A stretch of 55,470 nucleotides of DNA from MVRV01 sp964646755. Lineage in GTDB: Bacteria; Desulfobacterota; Syntrophia; Syntrophales; Smithellaceae. A program made the translations under genes and the position numbers. The stretch lies in assembly GCA_964646755.1 (NCBI GenBank), contig CAZYIE010000022.1, positions 1-55,470 on the forward strand, in the 5' to 3' direction. Below, piece by piece: positions 7,043 through 15,848 of the stretch (position 1 is its first letter; every line of letters begins with the position of its first letter). Under the pieces are notes generated by a model. The model was not told the DNA's origin and made no database searches. It saw only the letters and a list, made by a program, of their open reading frames with translations.

Positions 7043-10000
7043 TTAGTTTAGATTAACCGAGACTAAAGAGGAAATGCCCTGCTTTTGCATGGTTACGCCA
7101 AAGAGGCTATCGGCGACTTCCATTGTGCTCTTATTATGTGTTATCATCACAACTTGAGATTTACCGGCGACATCCTTGATCAAGCGGTTAAAGAGATTGG
7201 TATTGGCATCATCGAGCGCGGCATCAACTTCATCTAAAACCAGGAAGGGCGTGGGACGGTACATTAAAATGGCAAAAATAAGCGCAATTGCCGCCAAAGA
7301 TTTTTCGCCGCCGGAAAGCAAGGTGACGTTTTGCGCCCGCTTACCTGGAATTTGAATGGCAATATCCACACCTGTTTCCAGCAAATCATTCTCGTCAGTT
7401 AACAGTAATTCACCACGGCCACCCGGAAAAACATGAGCAAATACTTCTTTAAAACAGGCATTAACTGCGGCAAAAGTTTCGGCAAAGCGCGAACGGGAAA
7501 TTTTATTAATACGGGTAATTGTTCGTTCCAGAGAGGCCAGCGATTCATTCAAATCGGAGATTTGAGCAGACAGGAATTGGTAACGCGAATTCAGCTCTTC
7601 ATACTCATTAAGCGCCAGCAAATTAACTTCACCGAAATTATCTATCTTCTGTTTATCATTCTCCAGGATTGATCTTAACTCGGTTAATTTCTCCTCCTCA
7701 ATGCCGGTATATTCAGGAAGCATATCTTCTAAAACAACATTGTGTTTTTCCGCCACGGCCGCTTTTAAATTATCGCCATGTAAAACTACCTCACGGCATT
7801 TAATTTCTATTTCGTTAATTGAATTACGTAAGTCATCCAGCTGCTTCTTAACTTCTCTTATTTCATTTTCCTGTGTTTTCAGTTGTTCATCTTCCCGATT
7901 TTTACCGGCCTGTTTTTCAACCAAGGCGGCCTCTTTCACGGCCAGGTTCCGGTATAATTCCCCAAGCGCCGCCTGCTCGGCTTCAATAGTTTGAGCAAGC
8001 AAGGTCAGCTGCTTGTCGCAGGCAACGATTTCTTCGTTTTTAATCCGAACATCATTTTCAATAGAGCTGATGTCGTTTTGCAGGCGCAACATCGTCCGCA
8101 GATCGGCATCTTTCTTTTCTTCCAGGGATGCAAGAAGAACTTTTTTCCCGGTTATCTGCCTCTCCTGTTCATCAATTGCCGCCCGGGACTGTTCTCTTTG
8201 GGCATTAAATAAAGAAATAACCTCCGTGAGCGTTTTTTCCTCTTCTTCTTTGCGCAGGGATTCAATACTGATTGTCCGTAGTCTTTCTTCGGCCTCGGCT
8301 TCCTCGGTTTTTATATTTTGGCGATTAAATTCGAGAGCGGCAATTGTTTGTTTTAACCTTACCTCTTCATCATTAAACCGTTCACAGTCTTTTTTTCTGC
8401 TGTTAACATCAATTTCCAGTTTATGGATTCTGTTTTTTATCTGGCTTAATTCTTCTTCCCACTGAGCAATTAAAGAAACCAGCTTTTTTTTCTGATCCGA
8501 CTGCGCCGCAAGTTCGGGAATGAGGGTAGCAAGATCTTTCTCCAGTTCCGCTATTTCCCGTTTGGTGGACAGAAGACTTTTTTCTACGGCCGAGCCGCTA
8601 CCTCCAGTGATTACTCCATGCGGGCTGATCGTATCTCCGTCCGGAGTAACAAAAGTCCCCCGGAAGCCATTTTTTTTCCACAAATTAATCCCGCTGGCGA
8701 TGGTCGGTGTAATCAATACGTCTCCCAGCAGACAATCGGCAATTTGCTGAAAATCTTGATGGCAGTTAACTTTGCGCAACAGTGGTTCCGCATCTTGTAA
8801 ATGATCTGCGCTGTAACTTTCAGCAGCATGGTTGCGCAATTCCACCGGCATAAAACTCCCCCGGCCCAATTGGCCGCTTTTAAGATAATCAATCGCCTTT
8901 ACACCATCTTCCTGGCTTTTCACGACAACATACTGGAGTTTATCACCTAACACCGCTTCCACCGCAGCCTCGTACTCGCGGGGAACATTTATATGATCAG
9001 CAACAACACCGTAAAATTTATCGCGACTATCCTGCTTAGCAATAATTTCCTTAATTCCTTCATTGGACCACTTGTAAGCTTCCTGAAATTCCTGAAGTGA
9101 ATTAAGACGGGATGTTTTGACACTGCTTTCTTCCTTAATTGCAGCAATCCGCTCTTCAATTGATTGCAAATCAGCTTTTGTCTTCTCGCCTTCATCAGCG
9201 GTTGACTCTTTTCTATCCTGCAGGTTGAGAAATTCTTCTTCATCACGAGCCAGAGCTTCATTGATGGATTGCAACTTACTTGTCAGATCAGCCAGTCTTT
9301 TTTTATCTTCATCGATTTCACGGTTTTCTCTTTCTTCCCGTTTTTTTAAATCATCAATATTTTTGGTCAAAGACGATATCATGTTTTTTAGCTTTGCTTT
9401 TTCCGTTACGACATCGATGTAAAGAATTTTCTTTTCTTCCAGTTGGCTGTTTAGCTCTTTATCCGCATCGAGAAGTTCCTGAATCTTTTGCCGTCCTTCA
9501 TCATGTTCCGCTTTTAATACAGCGATACGGCCATCCGCTTGGGCTGCATTTGCCCGCAGATTTTCAATTTCCTGCAGCAAATCGTCTTTCCGGACCTGCG
9601 TGGCATTAATTTCGGCTGAATCTTTCTGTTTGCGTTCGGCTGCATCCGCTATCTGGCGGCGGGAAAATTCGATATTCTTTTCTTTAATGTTAATGGAATT
9701 TTTAACTTCGTATTGTTCCTGCTGACCTTTATTTATCAGCTCGTCATTTTCCAGAAGCCTTGCTTTCATTTCATCCAGAACGGATTCGCGAGCCTCCAAA
9801 TTGGCGCGCAAGCCGGCATCACGATTCTGCATTTCATTACGCGCCGTTTGTAAAGACGATCCTTTCTCCACAAACTCAGCATAATTATGCAGGGCAAGAG
9901 TGAGGTCAGTTTCCCTCATGCGCTGTTTTATTTCTTTGTATTGTTCGGCTCGTTTGGCTTGCCGGGAAATAGCATTGAGTTGGGATTTTACTTCTTTGAT

Positions 10001-10591
10001 GATATCGTTGAGCCGCTGTACATTTACTTTCGTTGCTTCCATTTTGCGGACAGCAGAATCCTTGCGGCTTTTATATTTGGAGACACCGGCAGCATCTTCA
10101 ATAAACAATCTTCTGTCTTCGGGCTTGGCTTCAACCATGCTAGCCACGCTGCCCTGCTCGACTAAAGAATAAGTTCGGGCACCAACTCCCGTACCCATAA
10201 AAAATTCTTTAATATCAAGCAGGCGGCAGGGAGCACGATTAATATAGTACTCACTATCGCCGTCACGGACAACCCTACGGGTAATGGATACTTCCGCCAA
10301 TTCCGCATACGCCCCGATAAAACTCTGCCCGTTAGCAGATAAAGTCATGGTAACTTCCGCCATGCTGACCGGAGCGGCATCCTGGCTGCCATTAAAGACA
10401 ACATCATCCATTTTTTTCCCGCGTAATGCCTTAACCCGTTGCTCACCCATAGCCCAGCGCAGGGCATCAACAACGTTCGATTTTCCACAACCATTGGGCC
10501 CGACAATAGCCGTAACGCCGTTGGCAAAATCGAGAACGACTTTATCGCGAAATGATTTGAAACCGGATATTTCGAGTCTTTTTAAATTCAT
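7043..10591 (-). CDS. smc: Chromosome segregation ATPase SMC
   Basis: At 1182 residues this is full-length SMC, the DNA-loop-extruding ATPase of the condensin-like complex. The N-terminal head has the P-loop GPNGCGKS at 31-38. Two very long coiled coils flank a hinge at about 510-670 (YGVVADHINVP and LGDKLQYVVVK). The C-terminal head carries the ABC signature LLSGGEKS at about 1091 and the Walker B FLVLDEVDAALDD at about 1116. A Q-loop is present in the N-terminal head. The kleisin partners scpA and scpB are not in this window. Many open frames on the opposite strand are shadows of the coiled-coil codons. Confidence 0.98.
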   Translation of the reverse strand: MNLKRLEISGFKSFRDKVVLDFANGVTAIVGPNGCGKSNVVDALRWAMGEQRVKALRGKKMDDVVFNGSQDAAPVSMAEVTMTLSANGQSFIGAYAELAEVSITRRVVRDGDSEYYINRAPCRLLDIKEFFMGTGVGARTYSLVEQGSVASMVEAKPEDRRLFIEDAAGVSKYKSRKDSAVRKMEATKVNVQRLNDIIKEVKSQLNAISRQAKRAEQYKEIKQRMRETDLTLALHNYAEFVEKGSSLQTARNEMQNRDAGLRANLEARESVLDEMKARLLENDELINKGQQEQYEVKNSINIKEKNIEFSRRQIADAAERKQKDSAEINATQVRKDDLLQEIENLRANAAQADGRIAVLKAEHDEGRQKIQELLDADKELNSQLEEKKILYIDVVTEKAKLKNMISSLTKNIDDLKKREERENREIDEDKKRLADLTSKLQSINEALARDEEEFLNLQDRKESTADEGEKTKADLQSIEERIAAIKEESSVKTSRLNSLQEFQEAYKWSNEGIKEIIAKQDSRDKFYGVVADHINVPREYEAAVEAVLGDKLQYVVVKSQEDGVKAIDYLKSGQLGRGSFMPVELRNHAAESYSADHLQDAEPLLRKVNCHQDFQQIADCLLGDVLITPTIASGINLWKKNGFRGTFVTPDGDTISPHGVITGGSGSAVEKSLLSTKREIAELEKDLATLIPELAAQSDQKKKLVSLIAQWEEELSQIKNRIHKLEIDVNSRKKDCERFNDEEVRLKQTIAALEFNRQNIKTEEAEAEERLRTISIESLRKEEEEKTLTEVISLFNAQREQSRAAIDEQERQITGKKVLLASLEEKKDADLRTMLRLQNDISSIENDVRIKNEEIVACDKQLTLLAQTIEAEQAALGELYRNLAVKEAALVEKQAGKNREDEQLKTQENEIREVKKQLDDLRNSINEIEIKCREVVLHGDNLKAAVAEKHNVVLEDMLPEYTGIEEEKLTELRSILENDKQKIDNFGEVNLLALNEYEELNSRYQFLSAQISDLNESLASLERTITRINKISRSRFAETFAAVNACFKEVFAHVFPGGRGELLLTDENDLLETGVDIAIQIPGKRAQNVTLLSGGEKSLAAIALIFAILMYRPTPFLVLDEVDAALDDANTNLFNRLIKDVAGKSQVVMITHNKSTMEVADSLFGVTMQKQGISSLVSVNLN

Positions 10592-10771
10592 AAGATGTCT
10601 TTAATGCTTCCATTAAAATTTTCAGAACTCTAACAAAAGATATTTCCTTTGTAAAGAAAAAATACAACAAAATGTGTTAACAAAATATCCATACCACAAC
10701 ATATAGTGCTTTGGGCTTTTTTCGTGATTTTTCCCGGACTTGTCCCAAAACCCCTTCATCTTTAATTTAAA

Positions 10772-10785
10772 AAGCCTAAAGGCTT
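10772..10785 (-). terminator. Weak terminator after the thioesterase gene
   Basis: On the minus strand AAGCC-TTTA-GGCTT is followed directly by TTTAAATT, about 35 bases beyond the thioesterase stop. The stem is only 5 bp, so termination may be inefficient. Confidence 0.4.
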
Positions 10786-10819
10786 AAGAAATACCCTCCG
10801 AAGGCATAGGAGAGACGAA

Positions 10820-11236
10820 TTATTCTTCGCACCCGTTGATAATCGATTCAAGCTCGGCGCGGAGTTCTCCTTCGATGGATGATCGTTTGCCCGTTTTCAG
10901 ATCGACGGCGACAAAAACGACATCCGCCTCCAAAATAATCCGATTTGTCCCCTTGATAGTTATAGTCTGATGGATGGTGCCGTTTGTTTCATTTAAACTG
11001 GAGATCCGAGTCCGGATCTCCAGAATATCGTCCAGAAAGGAGGACTTTCTATAATCGATACTGATATGGGTGAGTGGTATGTAAAAGCCGGTTTTCTCCA
11101 CCCGGGAAAAGAAACCGGGAAACTGATCAAAGAAATCGTAGCGGGCTTCTTCAAGCATTTCCGGATAGCGCACGTTATTGACATGTCCGAACTGATCGAG
11201 ATGGAATCCTCGAACCTTAATTTCCTTGTTTTTCAT
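10820..11236 (-). CDS. Acyl-CoA thioesterase, 4HBT hotdog family
   Basis: This 138-residue single-domain hotdog protein resembles the 4-hydroxybenzoyl-CoA thioesterase/YbgC group. The N-terminal active-site motif HLDQFGHVNNVRY is intact, with Asp14 as the likely catalytic residue. It would hydrolyse an acyl-CoA thioester in the cytoplasm; the substrate cannot be read from the sequence. The start is ATG 11236, followed by KNKEIKVRGFH. It stands alone, divergent from the DUF2007 gene. A thioesterase fits an organism that lives on acyl-CoA chemistry, but no partner gene is adjacent. Confidence 0.85.
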   Translation of the reverse strand: MKNKEIKVRGFHLDQFGHVNNVRYPEMLEEARYDFFDQFPGFFSRVEKTGFYIPLTHISIDYRKSSFLDDILEIRTRISSLNETNGTIHQTITIKGTNRIILEADVVFVAVDLKTGKRSSIEGELRAELESIINGCEE

Positions 11237-11493
11237 GGTCTGTTCCTCCTTGCATTGAGAACCGGAATGAGACGATTCCTGGCCCGCCGGGATTTCTCTT
11301 TGTCAGAAGAAAGATACGGCGTCAAGAAAAAGGTAATGGGGCAAGGTCTTGCAAAATGGCTCATCTTTTATAAATTCGCAATACTTTTGAAATATTACCG
11401 GTCTTGGGGAGAATGTGATATGCTTGCCTCATGCTTAAGGGCCTGTACGTGAACACCCTGTTTCGTATTTGCCGTTATGGAAGGATTGTTCTA

Positions 11494-11754
11494 ATGACCG
11501 AAGAAAACTGGGTTATTATATACAGGGCAGCAGGTATGGTTAATGCCCAGATAATCATGGGCCGTTTGCAAACCGAAGGCATACCGGCACGTCTGCAATA
11601 CGAAGCTATTGGCGTAATATCATACTCTCTGGATGTTGATGGCCTGGGTGAAGTAAAGATTTTTGTCCCGGAGTTATTTGCCAGCCAGGCCAAAGAAATT
11701 TTAACTCAGCGCTTTGACGAAAATGACTTGAATTGGGAGGGAAAACATAATTAA
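11494..11754 (+). CDS. DUF2007-domain protein
   Basis: From ATG 11494, behind GGAAGG at 11479-11484, an 86-residue protein is encoded. The pattern WVIIYRAAGMVNAQIIMGRL, then EGIPARLQ and a final VPELFASQAKEIL fits the small DUF2007 family (putative signal-transducing proteins, structurally related to PII-like folds). An upstream in-frame ATG at 11431 would add a basic stretch with no family match and lacks a good ribosome site, so I prefer 11494. The biochemical role of the family is not established. Confidence 0.75.
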   Translation: MTEENWVIIYRAAGMVNAQIIMGRLQTEGIPARLQYEAIGVISYSLDVDGLGEVKIFVPELFASQAKEILTQRFDENDLNWEGKHN

Positions 11755-11869
11755 TTATCCCAACCTATACTTTACTTGACAAATAGCGTCAAAACAAGTT
11801 TGTCTCTTGACAACCATAACATCTACGAGTCAGTAATGGATAGAAAAAGAGTTATTGCATATTTCGGAT

Positions 11870-11941
11870 TGAAATGTTCAACGGCGGAGCTAAGCGGCAG
11901 CGCGGGCTGCGATCGGCTTGAGCGATTTTGATAAGCTTTAT
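11870..11941. repeat. attC-like imperfect palindrome
   Basis: The segment starts with GTTCAAC, which fits the RYYYAAC inverse core site of integron attC elements. It contains the near-complementary boxes GCTAAGC and GCTTGAGC, offset by one unpaired base, around a GC-rich stem (GGCAGC against GCTGCG). It ends with GATAAGC, one base away from the GTTRRRY core. The toxin-antitoxin remnant next to it is typical cassette cargo. The two cores match each other poorly, so this may be a decayed attC or only a look-alike. Confidence 0.35.
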
Positions 11942-11963
11942 TCAAATAATTCTATTGCACCAC

Positions 11964-12143
11964 CTAATGTATTATTTCTGAAATGTATGACTGATACTTT
12001 ACCCCCAACTTATTCGCTTTATTTTTAATTTTTTCAATGTCCTCACTATTAACCCTAATGGTCATAGTTACATCTTTCTTTCTTGCTCGGAGGGCATTTT
12101 CAATATTTTTCAGTGCCCTTCCTTTTAAAGGTTTGAATTCACC
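11964..12143 (-). pseudogene. CopG/BrnA-type antitoxin remnant
   Basis: On the minus strand an open frame from 12143 to the TAG at 11964-11966 encodes about 59 residues: GEFKPLKGRA, then DVTMTIRVNSEDIEKIKNKA, then GVKYQSYISEIIH. The second half is the ribbon-helix-helix DNA-binding domain of CopG-family antitoxins, and GEFKPL is the usual upstream motif. An in-frame TAG at 12144-12146 cuts off the N-terminus and there is no start codon in frame until ATG 12065, which would leave 33 residues. No toxin gene is adjacent. It reads as a truncated antitoxin. Confidence 0.65.
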
Positions 12144-12146
12144 CTA

Positions 12147-12326
12147 TATGTGGTGCACTTTGAACTGGAATGCACCATGATTATGGTCAATCTTAACCCC
12201 ATGACGAATATCAAAACCGGATTTGATGGTGCTGTCCGCCTGAAGAATTCTGGTGTAAACAGCTGTCACAACAATTACGCTTGCCGCCAGAATAGAAACA
12301 TTGGATATTCTGCTGTTAAACTGGCG
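12147..12326 (-). other. Possible gene fragment with a hydrophobic segment
   Basis: After the stop of the secreted-protein gene, the minus strand stays open for about 55 codons up to the TAG at 12144-12146. It encodes a stretch with ILAASVIVVTAVY, like a signal anchor, followed by a polar part. It has no ATG, GTG or TTG near its beginning. It may be a decayed small gene or chance. Confidence 0.2.
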
Positions 12327-12329
12327 ATT

Positions 12330-12719
12330 TTAACGATCCAGTGAGAGCCAGCTTGCCCCCCCATTTGTACCAACAAGGACTTTGACATTCCAGCAGCAGG
12401 CTACTCCCCCTCCCCCGCAGTCGATTTTGTTTAGTGAACTTTCATTTCCTTTTAATTCTGGAGTCCAACGCCCTGAGTTTTTATAGCTCCCACCGATCCA
12501 GACGGGACAGACTCCCCCGGGAAGTTGACAGGATCCTTCTTTTCCAACGGCTACCGTAATCTCACAATCAACCTGCTGCCAGAACAGATGTTCCCCCCAA
12601 ACCTTGACCTTGACATCATGATCACTGATATTCCTGAAATAAACTGTCCAGGCCCCGGCCATCGGGACATAAGTAAACATGAAAACAGCAGTAACAACGA
12701 TCAGCATGATTCTTTTCAT
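12330..12719 (-). CDS. Small secreted Cys-containing protein
   Basis: From ATG 12719, behind an AAGG ribosome site, the protein has 129 residues. It begins with a clear signal peptide (MKRIMLIVVTAVFMFTYVP, then a cleavage-like AGA before W). The mature part is about 105 residues with five cysteines, including CQLPGGVC and a CGGGGVACCW cluster, and many Trp and Gly. The residues after the signal (TVYFRNISDHDVKVKVWG) suggest a beta-rich fold. A longer start at 12797 would hide the signal peptide and is unlikely. I recognise no family. It lies alone in a decayed intergenic patch. Confidence 0.55.
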   Translation of the reverse strand: MKRIMLIVVTAVFMFTYVPMAGAWTVYFRNISDHDVKVKVWGEHLFWQQVDCEITVAVGKEGSCQLPGGVCPVWIGGSYKNSGRWTPELKGNESSLNKIDCGGGGVACCWNVKVLVGTNGGASWLSLDR

Positions 12720-13362
12720 AACGTACCTTTTTTGATTAATTGACAAGAACTTTTTCTTCGTTGGTTGAATGATATGGAATATAGTTTTGTGTGTCAAGGA
12801 TATTTAAGCACAATGTAAGAAGCAAATAATATGTCCGGTTTATAGCACATAAACTGTCCGATTGATAAGTTGCCTTTTGAGGAGGTAACAGATGAGGCGG
12901 ACAAGCTGGCGTATTGCTTTTTGGCGGTTTGGGCGTAGGACAGGCGTCCCTATCTGTCAAGGCAATAATAAACAATCGGCAATAAGCAATTCATTGATTA
13001 CTACTTGAAGTCCAGCATTTTTAACAAGCATGACGGCCTGTTTGTTACAGGAAGCAGTGCTTACAAAAAAACATTCACAACTTCAGGCATTCAGGGCAGA
13101 GTCTATTGCTAATTTTGCGACGCTAATAGCCAAGATGGTGGCGCAGTTTGACAATGAAAGAACAAAAAACGATCCACCACCGGTAGAAAAATTTCTGATT
13201 TGAGTTTATGGATATTAACCCTTCACATGGAATGGAGTGCACCATATCTAAGTGATAAGTCCGGAAGAGAATTACTGCCGTGTTTTTAGCTTTGCTTATA
13301 TTAACAGTATTCCTCTCCCGGGATGGATTGCAACTTTAAAATAAATTTAATTTATCAATAAA
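12720..13362. other. Mostly empty interval around a short reading frame
   Basis: Apart from the 57-codon frame at 13030 and the AGTGCACCA repeat end near 13240, I see no gene or clear signal. AT-rich runs and broken frames suggest decayed DNA. Confidence 0.4.
13030..13203 (+). CDS. 57-residue hypothetical reading frame
   Basis: ATG 13030 opens a 57-codon frame whose product starts MTACLLQEAVLTKKHSQLQA and ends DPPPVEKFLI. Composition is protein-like (helical, amphipathic), but there is no clear ribosome site and no recognised family. It may be the tail of a lost longer gene. Confidence 0.25.
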   Translation: MTACLLQEAVLTKKHSQLQAFRAESIANFATLIAKMVAQFDNERTKNDPPPVEKFLI

Positions 13363-14265
13363 TCATAGGGCAATCCCCAGAAACTTAAGTGCATTATTGC
13401 CTAGAATTCCGTCAATCTCATCGCTGGTAAAAGGACGTTCACCTTGTTCAGCGGCTACTTTGTTAATGCCGTTCTTTATAAAGTCGATATACATGTTCAA
13501 TGGACGACAAAGGGGATCAGTTCCAAACATAACTCGCGAAAGAACACCGTAATCACGCGCTGTAATCAGACATTTTGCCATACGCTTCAGGCCAGTTTCT
13601 CCTAATTGGGATATATCCGTATATAGATTGGACGCCCTAATCATCATCGCCAGAAGCTCATCTTCCCATGGCCAACCCATGTGCGGTAAATTAAATCGCA
13701 CAGTGGGAAAATCAAACAAAACGCGGTCCGCATCTAAGGGTCTTGCGTAACGCAAAGATACGAACCTCACCGGTGTGCCGGCCATATGCATCGTAATCGG
13801 CACATTTAACTCGGCGGCCAGCGCATAGTAAGGATAAACACGCGGATCAACCGCACTGTAACGCTCATAAGCAGGGATTAATTTAATCCCTGTGAACCCT
13901 AATTCTTGCAAAGAATATTTGGTATTCTCCCAATTTTTTTGATTAAATGCATTGAGCTCAATAGCACTGCCCTCCAGAAGAATTGGTCTGGAAGAAGTGA
14001 ATCCAATAAACCTTTCTGGATAAGGTTTTAGATAAGTCTCATAAATATGTTCGTTCGGAACCGGACCAGTATTCAGAATGACAGTCTTATCGACCCCTGC
14101 TTCATCCATTTCCTTGATGCTCTGTTCCGGTGACTGCACAAAGCCGCCACGGTCAACTACTGAGCCATCCAGCAGGTGTCGTACAGTGGCAAACTTAGAA
14201 AAAAATGGAGCGAATATTTGTGCAGATTTGAGATCATAGGGGTGGTCATGTATATTGATAATCAT
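13363..14265 (-). CDS. Amidohydrolase-family metal-dependent hydrolase
   Basis: This 300-residue TIM-barrel protein is of the amidohydrolase-2 type, like aminocarboxymuconate-semialdehyde decarboxylase. Metal and active-site candidates are all present: His6 and His8 in IHDHP, His160 in ITMHMAG, His195 in LPHMGWPW and Asp250 in FGTDP. Such enzymes hydrolyse or decarboxylate small carboxylated, often ring-derived, substrates. It follows the MFS gene by 42 bases, so both are probably expressed together from the sigma-54 promoter ahead of the transporter. The likely job is to process the compound that the transporter brings in. Confidence 0.85.
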   Translation of the reverse strand: MIINIHDHPYDLKSAQIFAPFFSKFATVRHLLDGSVVDRGGFVQSPEQSIKEMDEAGVDKTVILNTGPVPNEHIYETYLKPYPERFIGFTSSRPILLEGSAIELNAFNQKNWENTKYSLQELGFTGIKLIPAYERYSAVDPRVYPYYALAAELNVPITMHMAGTPVRFVSLRYARPLDADRVLFDFPTVRFNLPHMGWPWEDELLAMMIRASNLYTDISQLGETGLKRMAKCLITARDYGVLSRVMFGTDPLCRPLNMYIDFIKNGINKVAAEQGERPFTSDEIDGILGNNALKFLGIAL

Positions 14266-14306
14266 TGTTAATTGACTCCTTTCTAATTTTATTTACAGGT
14301 TCAATA

Positions 14307-15608
14307 TTATGCTCTGGAGGCTGCCTCTTCTTCTTGTGCTCTTCGGCAATCATTGCGGTATATGGTGCCAATGTAAAGAAACCCCAAAAAACAAATGACT
14401 AATGCGACCTGCATATATATCATTGCATTCAGCAGACCGAAATTTTTAGACAGCACACCGATGAGGTATGGCCCAAGCATACCGATAAATTGCATTCCAA
14501 AGATTACAACGCCCAGTGACACAGACCTGTACCATGATGGTACTAGTTCCTGACTACTGGCATTGAGAGATGGATTGACGAATGTACAGAAGAAACTCGC
14601 CAGGAAAATGATAGCAATACTCTTTAGATAAAAGCCGGCAACAAAAAGGAGAGCCGCGATAATAGCCATAATTGCGGGGAACCACATACGTAAGCGAAGG
14701 TCCTTCTTTACCAGTAGATCGGAAAGATAACCGCCTAAGGGATAGCCGACTACTCCAAGGATTGCAGCAATTCCGGCAAACGTGGCGGCTTTCGGCACAG
14801 CCATGCCCATAACGCGAATGAAATACATCGGCATCCAGACAACGGTAGCAATAATGGCCATATTATAAATCCCATAGAAGAGAACCAGGAATATCATGGA
14901 TTTGTTTTTGGCAACAACAGCTGCCGCACTGCTAACTGTGAGTTTAACTTCTTTTGCAGAATTTGCCTGCGCCTGCTGCTGTTTTTTAACATCAGGAATC
15001 AGCAGGGCTAAAAGGCCCAGAATAATTCCCGGAATACCCATTACAATCAAAGCCGCCCGCCAGCCATAAGTTACTGCCATATAGCCACTGAATATTGAAC
15101 CGACAAAAATGCCTAAAGATGCAGCTGAATTAAAAAATCCCAACATACGCCCCCATAGGGAACGTTTGAACCAGGAAGTCAAAAGTGATGTGGCTGTAGG
15201 TGCGAAACTGGCTTCTCCTACTCCTAAACCGCACCTGGCACAAAGAAGTATAACAAAATTATTTGCAACTCCCGACACAATGCTGCAGGCGCTCCAGATT
15301 AAAGCCATAAGCGAAACAAGTTTGCTCCTCGACCAGCGATCGGCTATGTAAGACAAGGGTAACACAAAAACAGACATACCGAACAAAACAACGCTACCCA
15401 ACAATCCCACCTGCGGATCAGAAAGCGCGAACTCTTTCTGAATGAGCGGGTATAGCGGGTTAACGCCGAATCTGGCGACAAAATCAATAAAGTAAAGCAA
15501 CCATACAATTGATACGTAAAAAGCAATTTTGGACATCGGTAACACAACCAGAGGTTGTTCCGAAGCCAGATCCACCTCTTCTTTCTTTTTTGTATTCTGT
15601 GCATTCAT
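14307..15608 (-). CDS. MFS transporter
   Basis: From ATG 15608, behind AAGGAG, this 433-residue protein has twelve hydrophobic segments and a central charged loop near residue 205 (VKKQQQAQANSAKEVK). The MFS motif A appears as SYIADRWSRSK in the loop after helix 2. Family level is clear. It looks closest to transporters for organic anions (hexuronate, aromatic or other carboxylic acids), but the substrate is not readable. A TTG at 15614 is a weaker alternative start. It is the first gene of a two-gene operon with the amidohydrolase, under a sigma-54 promoter. Confidence 0.88.
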   Translation of the reverse strand: MNAQNTKKKEEVDLASEQPLVVLPMSKIAFYVSIVWLLYFIDFVARFGVNPLYPLIQKEFALSDPQVGLLGSVVLFGMSVFVLPLSYIADRWSRSKLVSLMALIWSACSIVSGVANNFVILLCARCGLGVGEASFAPTATSLLTSWFKRSLWGRMLGFFNSAASLGIFVGSIFSGYMAVTYGWRAALIVMGIPGIILGLLALLIPDVKKQQQAQANSAKEVKLTVSSAAAVVAKNKSMIFLVLFYGIYNMAIIATVVWMPMYFIRVMGMAVPKAATFAGIAAILGVVGYPLGGYLSDLLVKKDLRLRMWFPAIMAIIAALLFVAGFYLKSIAIIFLASFFCTFVNPSLNASSQELVPSWYRSVSLGVVIFGMQFIGMLGPYLIGVLSKNFGLLNAMIYMQVALVICFLGFLYIGTIYRNDCRRAQEEEAASRA

Positions 15609-15673
15609 AAACAATAATCTCCTTCAGTTTTTTATGTCTATTAATAAAGGATACAATCATGTACCGTTTATAC

Positions 15674-15689
15674 AGCAAATTATGTGCCC
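15674..15689 (-). promoter_or_regulatory. Sigma-54 promoter for the MFS/amidohydrolase operon
   Basis: On the minus strand GGGCAC-N5-TTGCT reproduces the sigma-54 consensus TGGCAC-N5-TTGCW with one change. The GG and GC elements are separated by exactly 10 bases. The predicted start near 15663 leaves a leader of about 55 bases with an AAGGAG ribosome site. A sigma-54 activator is encoded divergently 160 bases away. Confidence 0.8.
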
Positions 15690-15733
15690 ATTAAAATATA
15701 TTTATATTCAAATACTTACAAAAATTACTTCAA

Positions 15734-15778
15734 TTATCTACCATATTTAATAGCTGTTCTATACTATTTAGTAGATAA
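15734..15778. promoter_or_regulatory. Probable enhancer (UAS) for the sigma-54 activator
   Basis: TTATCTAC (15734-15741) and GTAGATAA (15771-15778) are perfect inverted repeats centred about 93 bases upstream of the predicted sigma-54 start, the usual distance for enhancer-binding proteins. The gap between arm centres is 37 bases, so two dimers rather than one may bind. Confidence 0.55.
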
Positions 15779-15848
15779 CTGAGATATTTAGAAGTTTGGC
15801 TTGGCAATTAATTTTTCCTGATGTATAAATAGCACTGGGGAAAAGCAA

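Larger units (their letters stand above)
12151..13244. repeat. Short inverted repeats bracketing about 1.1 kb
   Basis: TGGTGCACT (12151-12159) and AGTGCACCA (13236-13244) form a 9-bp inverted pair at the two ends of the decayed segment. Next to each end TGGAATG and TGCACCAT recur. The left copy lies directly beside the truncated end of the antitoxin remnant. No transposase is inside and no convincing target duplication is seen. It could be a dead non-autonomous element, paired protein-binding sites, or coincidence. Confidence 0.3.

Noticed and set aside
7433..10604. Many open frames on the plus strand opposite smc.
   Set aside because: They are shadows of the coiled-coil codons; Ser- and Phe-rich products without domains.
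12150..12344. A 64-codon plus-strand frame starting at the inverted repeat.
   Set aside because: No ribosome site. The opposite strand looks more protein-like, and the frame crosses the end of the secreted-protein gene.
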